From NCBI RefSeq assembly GCF_021246465.1, contig NZ_JAHRHK010000012.1:107999-147823 (forward strand): a stretch of DNA of 39,825 nucleotides. The letters are read 5' to 3'. Of this stretch, positions 22,103-35,613 are shown piece after piece; position 1 is the stretch's first letter; each line of letters starts with the position of its first letter. The translations under genes and the position numbers were made by a program. This DNA comes from Nocardioides sp. R-C-SC26 (GTDB lineage: Bacteria; Actinomycetota; Actinomycetes; Propionibacteriales; Nocardioidaceae). The notes under the pieces were generated by a model. The model worked only from the letters and a program-made list of their open reading frames with translations, was not told the DNA's origin and made no database searches.

Positions 22103-23440
22103 ATGGGTAAGCAAGAGGAGTTCGTGCTGCGCGCTCTCGAGGAGCGCGACGTCCGGTTCGTCCGGCTCTGGTTCACCGACGTGCTCGGGTTCTTGAAGTC
22201 GGTGGCCGTGGCGCCCGCCGAACTCGAAGGCGCCTTCGACGGGGGCATCGGCTTCGACGGTTCGGCGATCGGGGGCTTCGGCCGCGTGTACGAGGCCGAC
22301 ATGCTCGCCAAGCCGGATCCTTCGACCTTCCAGATCCTGCCGTGGCGCAGCCAGGGGCCCTCCACGGCCCGGATGTTCTGCGACATCGTGATGCCGGACG
22401 GGTCGCCGTCCTACGCCGACCCGCGCTACGTGCTCAAGCGCACGCTGGGCAAGGCGGCCGAGGCCGGCTTCACCTTCTACACCCACCCGGAGATCGAGTT
22501 CTATCTCTTCAAGAACGTGCCCGAGGCCGGCGCGGAGCCGGTGCCGGTGGACCGCAGCGGGTACTTCGACCACACCCCGCAGTCGATGGGCGCGGACTTC
22601 CGCCGCGAGGCGATCACCATGCTCGAGTCGATGGGGATCTCGGTCGAGTTCAGCCATCACGAGGCCGGCCCCGGCCAGCAGGAGATCGACCTGCGCTACG
22701 CCGACGCGCTCTCCACTGCCGACAACATCATGACCTTCCGCACGGTGATCCGGGAGGTCGCGCTGAACCAGGGCATCTGGGCGAGCTTCATGCCCAAGCC
22801 CTTCACCACCCACCCGGGATCGGGCATGCACACCCACGTCTCGCTCTTCGACGGCGATCAGAACGCCTTCTACGAGGCGGGTGCGGAGTACCAGCTCAGC
22901 CAGACCGGACGGCGATTCATCGCCGGCGTGCTCAAGCACGCACCCGAGATCAGCATCGTCACCAACCAGTGGGTCAACTCCTACAAGCGGATGATGTTCG
23001 GCGGCGAGGCGCCGTCCTACGTGTGCTGGGGGCACAACAACCGCTCCGCCATGGTGCGGGTCCCGATGTACAAGCCGCTCAAGGGCCAGTCGACCCGGGT
23101 CGAGCTGCGCACCCTCGACCCTGCGTGCAATCCCTACCTGGCCTTCGCCGCGGTCCTCGCCGCCGGTCTCAAGGGCATCGAGGAGGGCTACGAGCTTCCG
23201 CGCGAGGCCGAGGACGACGTGTGGACGCTCACCGAGCGCGAGCGCAAGAGCCTGGGCATCGACCCGCTGCCGCGCAACCTCAACGAGGCGATCGCGATCG
23301 CCGAGTCCTCCGAGCTCCTCGCCGAGACCCTCGGTGAGAACGTCTTCGAGTTCCTGCTGCGCAACAAGCGCGCGGAATGGGACGAGTACCGCGGCCAGGT
23401 CTCGGCGTTCGAGCGTGACCAGATGCTGCCGGTGATCTGA
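22103..23440 (+). CDS. glnA: Glutamine synthetase, GlnA2 type
   Basis: Makes glutamine from glutamate, ammonia and ATP. The 445-residue protein has the beta-grasp domain (residues 1-100, with FDGSAIGGFGRVYEADM) and the catalytic domain: YTHPEIEFYLF, EAGPGQQEIDLRYADAL, FMPKPFTTHPGSGMHTHVSL, HNNRSAMVRVP and LKGQSTRVELRTLDPACNPY. Length and the ending fit the mycobacterial GlnA2 type, and glnE follows 19 nt after the stop as in Mycobacterium tuberculosis. A tyrosine in EEGYELPREAEDDVW lies where the adenylylation tyrosine of GlnA sits, but the context differs from the usual NLY-x-LP. It is therefore uncertain whether GlnE modifies this protein. Confidence 0.95.
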   Translation: MGKQEEFVLRALEERDVRFVRLWFTDVLGFLKSVAVAPAELEGAFDGGIGFDGSAIGGFGRVYEADMLAKPDPSTFQILPWRSQGPSTARMFCDIVMPDGSPSYADPRYVLKRTLGKAAEAGFTFYTHPEIEFYLFKNVPEAGAEPVPVDRSGYFDHTPQSMGADFRREAITMLESMGISVEFSHHEAGPGQQEIDLRYADALSTADNIMTFRTVIREVALNQGIWASFMPKPFTTHPGSGMHTHVSLFDGDQNAFYEAGAEYQLSQTGRRFIAGVLKHAPEISIVTNQWVNSYKRMMFGGEAPSYVCWGHNNRSAMVRVPMYKPLKGQSTRVELRTLDPACNPYLAFAAVLAAGLKGIEEGYELPREAEDDVWTLTERERKSLGIDPLPRNLNEAIAIAESSELLAETLGENVFEFLLRNKRAEWDEYRGQVSAFERDQMLPVI

Positions 23441-23459
23441 GCGGTCACGTGGGGGCGCG

Positions 23460-26400
23460 GTGAGTCTGCCGAACCAGCCGGGGCGCCCGGCGACGAGCAA
23501 GGGGAGCCTGCTGCGGCTGGGCTTCCACGACGCGTCGCGCTCGGCGGAGAACCTGACCCGGCTCGGCGACGCGGCCGAGCCGCTGGTCGCGCTGCTGGCG
23601 CGTACCGCTGACCCCGACGCGGCTCTCGACGCTTTGGTGTGCCTCCACGAGGCATGTGCGGAGATCGACCCCCAGGAGGCGCAGGCCCTGCTGGCCGCCG
23701 TCGTCGACGACGAGGGCACCGCGATGCGCCTGCTCAGCGTGCTCGGCGCCAGCCTGGCGCTCGGGGAGCACTTGTGCCGTCATCCGCGGCAGTGGCGCGA
23801 ACTGACCGATCCCACGCTGGGCTCGACACGACCCGCTGCCTACGCCGTCCGCGAGGAGCTGCTGCGCGCCGTCGGTGCGGACCCGTGGGCCGAGGTCCCC
23901 GTCGCGTCCCTGGCCGACGCCGAGGCGATGGACGCGCTGCGGGTGGAGTACCGCCGGGTGCTGGTGCGGCTCGCCGCGCGCGACCTCGCGCACGCCGTCG
24001 GGGTGGACGACGTCGCGGCCGAGCTCTCCGACCTGGCCGGCGGCACGCTGGAGGCGGCACTCGCCATCGCGCGGCAGCGAGTCGGGCCCGACCACGCAGC
24101 GGTGCGCCTGGCCGTGATCGCCATGGGCAAGTGCGGCGGCCACGAGCTGAACTACGTCTCCGACGTCGACGTGATCTTCGTGCACGCGCCTGCCGACGAC
24201 GCGACCGACGACGGCTCCGACGATGCGCTGGTGCTTCGGACGGCGACCAAGCTGGCCAGCCAACTGATCCTGATCTGCTCCGACCACACCACCGAAGGCA
24301 CCATCTGGCCGGTCGACGCCGCCCTGCGGCCCGAGGGCAAGGCAGGCCCGCTGACCCGCACCGTGACCAGCCACCAGGGTTACTACGAGCGCTGGGCGAA
24401 GTCGTGGGAGTTCCAAGCTCTGCTCAAGGCGCGCCCGGTCGCCGGCGATCTCACTCTGGGCGAGGAGTTCTGCGCGATGGTCGCGCCGCTGGTCTGGTCG
24501 GCGGCGGACCGGGACGGCTTCGTCTCCGAGACCCAGGCGATGCGCCGGCGCGTCATCGACCACATCCCGGCCAAGGAGGCCGCGCGCCAGCTCAAGCTCG
24601 GCGAGGGCGGGCTCCGCGACGTCGAGTTCGCGGTGCAGTTGCTGCAGTTGGTGCACGGCCGCTACGACGAGGCGATCCGTTCGCCCACGACGCTCAGTGC
24701 CCTGGCGACGTTGACCCGTGGCGGCTATGTCGGCCGTGACGACGGCGAGGCGCTGCACGACGCCTACAGCTTCCTCCGCCAACTCGAGCACCGGATCCAG
24801 CTGCATCAGCTGCGCCGCACCCACCTGGTGCCGGACGACGACGAGGCGATGCGCCGTCTCGGTCGGAGCCTGGGTTTCACCAAGGAGCCCGGGGCCGCGC
24901 TCGACAAGGTCTGGCAGCACCATCGACGCGAGGTACGTCGTCTTCACGAGAAGCTCTTCTACCGCCCGTTGCTCTCCGCGGTCGCCCGGATCCAGAGCGA
25001 TGAGGTGCGGCTCTCCTCGGCGGCGGCCGCCGACCGGCTCGCGGCCCTCGGCTACGCCGATCCACAGGCTGCGCTGCGCAATCTCGAGGCACTGACCAGC
25101 GGAGTCTCGCGCTCGGCGTCGCTGCAGAAGGCCCTGTTGCCGGCGATGCTCGCCTGGTTCGCCGAGGGCCCCGATCCCGACGGCGGGCTCTTCGGGTTCC
25201 GGCGGATCAGCGAGGCGATGGGGCGCACACCGTGGTACCTGCGCACCCTGCGCGACGAGGGCGAGGTCGCGCGTCGGCTCGCGACCCTGCTGTCGACGTC
25301 GCGCTACGCCACCAGCCTGCTCGAGCGCGAACCCGAAGGTGTGCGGATCCTCGGGGAGGACCTGGCGCCCTTGGAGCCGACGGCGATGTTGGAGGAGATG
25401 CGCAGCTCGGCGGCACGCCACACCGGCGACGACCGTCTGGCCAAGCAGGTCAAGGCGATCCGCGCCGTCCGGCGTCGGGAGCTGTTCCGGGTCAGTTCGG
25501 GCGACGTGCTCGGCGTCACCGACGTCGCCGACGTCGGCGCAGCGCTGTCGCGGATCACCGACGCGACCCTGCAGGCGACGCTGGCTGTGGCCGAGGAGGC
25601 GGTCCTGGACCAGCGGAAGCTGGGTGTGGCGCCGACCCGGATGGCGGTGATCGCGATGGGTCGCTACGGCGGGTTCGAGCTCTCCTACGGCAGCGACGCC
25701 GACGTGATGTTCGTGCACCGCCCCCAGGAGGGCGCCGATCCCCAACGAGCGACTCAGTACGCCACCGCGGTCGCGAACGAGATGCGCAAGGCCCTGGCCG
25801 CTCCCGGCACCGACCCGGCGCTGGAGCTCGATGCCGACCTGCGCCCGGAGGGACGCCAGGGTGCGCTGGTGCGCACGCTGGATTCCTACGCCGCCTACTA
25901 CGCCAAGTGGTCGCACGTATGGGAGGCCCAGGCGCTGCTCCGCGCCGACGCGGTCGTGGGCGACGAGGAGCTGCGGCGCGACTTCACCGCCCTGATCGAT
26001 CCGCTGCGCTACCCGGTCGACGGGTTGCGCGACGACGACGTCATGGAGGTGCGCCGGATCAAGGCGCGCGTCGACCACGAGCGGATGCCCAAGGGCGCCG
26101 ACCCGCACCTGCATCTCAAGCTCGGCCGCGGCGGGCTGGCCGACATCGAGTGGACGGTGCAGCTGCTGCAGATGCGCCACGCCGGCCAGGTCGAGGGCCT
26201 GCGCACCCCCCGCACTCTGACCGCGCTGGCAGCGGCGCGCGATGCCGAGCTCATCGACGTCGAGGACGCCCTGACGCTGGAGACGGCGTGGCGCGCTGTC
26301 AGCCGGATGCGGAACGCCGTCACCCTCGCGCGCGGCAAGGCCGGCGACCAGCTGCCGCGCGAGACCCGCGAACGGGCCGCCGTCGCCACCATCCTGGGCT

Positions 26401-26489
26401 ACCCGCAGGGCAGCACCGACGCGATGGTCAACGACCACCTGCGCGCCACCCGGTTGGCGCGCGCGGTGGTCGACCGCATCTTCTGGTGA
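23460..26489 (+). CDS. glnE: Glutamine synthetase adenylyltransferase/deadenylyltransferase
   Basis: GlnE attaches AMP to, and removes it from, glutamine synthetase as nitrogen status changes. The 1009-residue protein is a tandem of two nucleotidyltransferase units. The first has AMGKCGGHELNYVSDVDVIF near residue 223 and a GlnD-PII type helical domain behind it. The second has AMGRYGGFELSYGSDADVMF near residue 734 and LKLGRGGLADIEWTVQLLQ. The repeated G-(K/R)-x-GG-x-EL...SD-x-DV motif is the hallmark, and both metal-binding D-x-D pairs are intact, so both activities should work. Start GTG 23460 lies 19 nt after glnA, so they are probably one operon. A 997-codon open frame on the other strand is only a shadow. 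Confidence 0.97.
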   Translation: MSLPNQPGRPATSKGSLLRLGFHDASRSAENLTRLGDAAEPLVALLARTADPDAALDALVCLHEACAEIDPQEAQALLAAVVDDEGTAMRLLSVLGASLALGEHLCRHPRQWRELTDPTLGSTRPAAYAVREELLRAVGADPWAEVPVASLADAEAMDALRVEYRRVLVRLAARDLAHAVGVDDVAAELSDLAGGTLEAALAIARQRVGPDHAAVRLAVIAMGKCGGHELNYVSDVDVIFVHAPADDATDDGSDDALVLRTATKLASQLILICSDHTTEGTIWPVDAALRPEGKAGPLTRTVTSHQGYYERWAKSWEFQALLKARPVAGDLTLGEEFCAMVAPLVWSAADRDGFVSETQAMRRRVIDHIPAKEAARQLKLGEGGLRDVEFAVQLLQLVHGRYDEAIRSPTTLSALATLTRGGYVGRDDGEALHDAYSFLRQLEHRIQLHQLRRTHLVPDDDEAMRRLGRSLGFTKEPGAALDKVWQHHRREVRRLHEKLFYRPLLSAVARIQSDEVRLSSAAAADRLAALGYADPQAALRNLEALTSGVSRSASLQKALLPAMLAWFAEGPDPDGGLFGFRRISEAMGRTPWYLRTLRDEGEVARRLATLLSTSRYATSLLEREPEGVRILGEDLAPLEPTAMLEEMRSSAARHTGDDRLAKQVKAIRAVRRRELFRVSSGDVLGVTDVADVGAALSRITDATLQATLAVAEEAVLDQRKLGVAPTRMAVIAMGRYGGFELSYGSDADVMFVHRPQEGADPQRATQYATAVANEMRKALAAPGTDPALELDADLRPEGRQGALVRTLDSYAAYYAKWSHVWEAQALLRADAVVGDEELRRDFTALIDPLRYPVDGLRDDDVMEVRRIKARVDHERMPKGADPHLHLKLGRGGLADIEWTVQLLQMRHAGQVEGLRTPRTLTALAAARDAELIDVEDALTLETAWRAVSRMRNAVTLARGKAGDQLPRETRERAAVATILGYPQGSTDAMVNDHLRATRLARAVVDRIFW

Positions 26490-26507
26490 CGCGACGCCGC
26501 TCGGGCC

Positions 26508-28019
26508 TCAGCCCTTCGCCACCGAGGTGCGCACCAGGTCACCGCACGCGTACTCGCCACGATTGGCCTTGCGCCAGGTGCTGCCCTTGAGGCGGGCGAT
26601 GGTGGCGCAGGTGTAGGTCTGCTTGCCGCCGACGTCCATCGGCGGGTGCATGCCGAGCCCCGTCCACTTGCGCTGCTTCTTGATCGCTGCCAGGAGGTTC
26701 TCGCGGGTCAGGTTCTCCCGGAGCTCGCTGGCGAGCGTGGTGAACAGGCGCGCGGCCGACCAGGAGAACACTCCGAAGGACGTCGGGCCGGAGCCGGGCC
26801 GCGTCTGGTTGAGCCAGCCGAGGTAGTTCGCCATCTCCTTGTTGCCCGGCGTGGTGAACAGCGGGTGTGCGAGCGCGAGGTAGGTGCCGTTGATCGCCGA
26901 ACCACCCAGCTCGACGAACTCGTCGGTGTACTGGGTCTGGGTGACGATCAGGACCTCGGGCTTCCACGACTGCTGCTGGAAGGCCTGGGCGAGTCGCACG
27001 ACCATCGGCGTCGCCGCGACGAAGTAGACGAACTTGATGTCCGCCTCCTTCATCTCCTGCACGTAGGAGGTGTAGTTGAACTCCGCGACCTCGATACCGC
27101 GCAGGATCTTCACGTTGTAGCCGACCGACTTCGCGGCCTCGGAGAAGCTCTTGCCGAGGTCCGGCGAGCCGCCGGTGTTGAGGTAGAGGAACGCCGCGGA
27201 GCTCTTGACGCCCGGGTGCAGGCGCTCGATCTCCTTGTAGGTGTAGTTGCCGGCGACGCCGATCTCCTGCGCCTGCGCGGAGTAGCACGTCGAGCAGAGG
27301 GTGCGGGTACGGGTGAGGGCGAGCGCGCGCAGGTCTGGCAGCTTGCAGTTCTGCGCGGTCGCCGCACCGCCGCTGTCCACGATCGAGGTCGAACCGACCA
27401 TCGCGAAAGCCTCGGTGCAGGCCCGTGCGTAGTTCTGCTGGTCGGCGGCGGCGTCACCGCGGCTGTCGAGCTCGAGCAGCTTCAGCTTGCGGCCGCAGAT
27501 GTCGGAGGTGCGGTTGAAGTAGTTGACGTAGGACAGCATCGCGTCCTGGGAGGACTTGAACAGCCCGGGCACGGCGCCGGAGATGTCGGAGGCGTTCGCG
27601 ATCACGATCTCGCTGTCGGTGATGCCGGGTGCCTTGGGCAGGTCGCAGGGGCCGGTGGAGGTGCCCTGCTCGGATGGTGCCGCAGGGCTCTCGCCCGTCG
27701 TGCCACCCGAGGCGCCGCCGGTGTCGCCGCCCGTGGACGTCGAGCCCGTGCCGCCGCCCGTTCCTCCCGCGACCGGGGCCCCGGGGTCACCCGACGTCGT
27801 CCCGGTGTCGCCGCCGATCGCGCCGGGGTCTCCGGTCGCGCCGACCACCTCGCCCGAGGAGCCGGTGTCCGCGCTCTCCAGCGCGATGGAGTCACCTCCG
27901 CGAGCAGCGGCTACCTCGTCGGCACTCAGTTGCGAGCCGCAGGCGGTCACGGTCAGGACGGCGGCGGCGATCAAGCCGGCGCCGAGGGGGCGGAGTCGGG
28001 CGTGCGGGGAGCGCGTCAT
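26508..28019 (-). CDS. Lipoprotein solute-binding protein, branched-chain amino acid type
   Basis: The 503-residue protein has a signal peptide and lipobox LTVTACGS with Cys27, so it is a lipid-anchored extracytoplasmic protein. A long Gly/Thr/Ser-rich linker follows at about 45-125. The rest is a type 1 periplasmic binding protein fold (SEIVIANASDISGAVPGLFK, then YIVxx-like strands, and FGVFSWSAARLFTTLASELR), like Leu/Ile/Val-binding proteins. At least eight Cys occur in the mature part, several likely in disulfides. No ABC permease or ATPase genes adjoin it, so it is an orphan that may sense or share a transporter. ATG 28019 has GGAAGG about 7 nt upstream. It converges on glnE with an 18-nt gap. 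Confidence 0.88.
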   Translation of the reverse strand: MTRSPHARLRPLGAGLIAAAVLTVTACGSQLSADEVAAARGGDSIALESADTGSSGEVVGATGDPGAIGGDTGTTSGDPGAPVAGGTGGGTGSTSTGGDTGGASGGTTGESPAAPSEQGTSTGPCDLPKAPGITDSEIVIANASDISGAVPGLFKSSQDAMLSYVNYFNRTSDICGRKLKLLELDSRGDAAADQQNYARACTEAFAMVGSTSIVDSGGAATAQNCKLPDLRALALTRTRTLCSTCYSAQAQEIGVAGNYTYKEIERLHPGVKSSAAFLYLNTGGSPDLGKSFSEAAKSVGYNVKILRGIEVAEFNYTSYVQEMKEADIKFVYFVAATPMVVRLAQAFQQQSWKPEVLIVTQTQYTDEFVELGGSAINGTYLALAHPLFTTPGNKEMANYLGWLNQTRPGSGPTSFGVFSWSAARLFTTLASELRENLTRENLLAAIKKQRKWTGLGMHPPMDVGGKQTYTCATIARLKGSTWRKANRGEYACGDLVRTSVAKG

Positions 28020-28050
28020 CGGTGACCTTCCGTCGTCAGTGACGAGCGTC

Positions 28051-28056
28051 ACCCTA
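28051..28056 (-). promoter_or_regulatory. -10 box of the binding-protein gene
   Basis: TAGGGT on the minus strand, about 30 nt before the ATG at 28019. The short leader contains the ribosome binding site GGAAGG. Confidence 0.45.
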
Positions 28057-28104
28057 GACGTAGAGCGGCGCCGTCGCCCGTCCAACGCCGAAGACGGATG
28101 CCGG

Positions 28105-30344
<2,240 letters not shown>

Positions 30345-30345
<1 letters not shown>

Positions 30346-31744
30346 CAGGCTCCGATCTGCGCAAGCGAGGCGAGCGGGATGTGCACCCAGCCCGGTCGGT
30401 TGCGGGTCTCGTAGACGGCCTCGTAGACGCCCTTGTCGGCGAGGTAGGCGGTCAGGAGTACCGAGTGCGCGGAGCCCCCATCGAGGTAGGCAGCCAGGAA
30501 CGCGGCCTGGTTGCGTCGCGACCAGGCCGCGCCGCGGCCACGCATGACGGCGTCGACCTCGGTGTCCTGATCGTCGAGTTGGTGACGCACCACGTGCGGG
30601 GCGTAGTCGAAGGAACGCAGCATCCCGGCGACGTCGCGCCACGGCGAGTCGGGGCGCAGCCGATCGGCGAGCGGCGTGGCCGGCTCTCCCTCGAAGTCGA
30701 CCAGCTTCCAGCCGAGCGCCGTCCGCAGGGTCTGACCGAGATGGAGGTCGCCGTGCACGTGCTGGCCCGGCACCTCGCCCAGCTCGGCGACGGCGTCGAA
30801 GGTCGCGCGGAGGCGAGGCTCGTGATCGCCGAGCCCGGGCACGAGCGCAAGCGCATCGGCGAGGCGGGCCCGCATGCCGTCGGCGATCCGGGTCGCGGAG
30901 AGCGTCGCCTCCTCAGGTGCGATCGGCAGGGCGGAGGCCATCAACGCATGCACCTCCCGCAGCGTCTCGCCCAGCCGGGCGGACTCGGCGGCGAAGTCGC
31001 CGCCGGCCTGGTCGGCGTCGAGGTCGGGGGAGGCGTAGAGGTCGCGCACGCTCGCGCAGGCCAGATCCCACCCGTCGGTGGCGGTGCGGAGAAACTGCTG
31101 GAGCATCGCCAGATGGGTCGGGACGCCGTCGATATCGGCCTCGATCCAGCCGTAGAGCTCGGCGACGTGATGCGATCCGGCGAGACTCAGTGCCTCATGG
31201 GTGGTGACGTCGGGGTTCGGACCGGGCGTGACCTTGCGGAAGAGCTTCAGCACGGCGTCCTCGCCGAGCATCAGGGAGGAGTTGGACTGCTCCCCGCTGA
31301 AGAGGGCCGCGACGGCGTCCGGGTCGAGATCGTGGCCCGGCAGCCGGTGAAACGCCAGGCCGCCGTGCCGGATCGGGGTCGTCGCGGCCGAGGTCAGGCC
31401 GCTCTGCCACAGCCGCGCGGCGTCGCGGTCGTGGAGGGCGTCGTAGGCCTGGAGCTCCCCGACGTCGGGGTCGTGCCACGAACCGACGTAGGCGTGGGCC
31501 AGCCGCTCCTGCGACGAGGAGTAGTAGGCCAGCGGCACCTGGTAGTGCTCGGTCTCCTGGCGTCCGTCGGCGTAGCTCAGGGTGATCAGCAGGACGTCGA
31601 GTGCCGGATCGCCGCTCCCCAGGAGCGCGAGCCGACGGGCGCCGGTGACGGTGAACGTGCGGCCCTTGCCCCCGAACCAGCGGGTCTTCGCCAGGTACGG
31701 CGCGAAGACGTCGAGCGGCGGATGGTCGACGGGTCCGGTGGCGT

Positions 31745-31748
<4 letters not shown>
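30345..31748 (-). CDS. mak: Maltokinase
   Basis: Phosphorylates maltose with ATP to maltose-1-phosphate, the substrate of GlgE. The 467-residue protein has the maltokinase N-terminal cap ([19 protein letters not shown]) and an aminoglycoside-phosphotransferase-like kinase fold with [27 protein letters not shown] (Asp334) and [10 protein letters not shown] (Asp351, metal-binding). GTG 31748 overlaps the treS stop as GTGA. In many actinobacteria treS and mak are fused; here they are separate but overlapping genes. Also called pep2. Confidence 0.95.
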
Positions 31749-35502
<3,754 letters not shown>

Positions 35503-35601
35503 ACCCCCACACTCGCGGCTCTCCGGAGTGGACGCAACTCACCGCGGGGTGGTCGCGGGGCGAGATCCACCGTTTCATTGGAACGATCCAGAGAACGACG
35601 C

Positions 35602-35607
35602 TAGCGT
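35602..35607 (+). promoter_or_regulatory. -10 box of a leaderless glgP promoter
   Basis: TAGCGT, then GCTGGC, then the GTG at 35614. The 111-bp gap to glgE holds both promoters. Confidence 0.6.
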
Positions 35608-35613
35608 GCTGGC

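Noticed and set aside
23445..26438. 997-codon open frame on the minus strand inside glnE
   Set aside because: It is antisense to the two-domain glnE, whose motifs are complete. Long antisense frames are expected in DNA of this GC content, and its product has no recognisable domain.
27660..27890. Repeats of short Gly/Thr/Ser codon runs that look like a DNA repeat array
   Set aside because: They encode the low-complexity linker of the binding lipoprotein. No regular repeat and spacer pattern is present, so this is not CRISPR.
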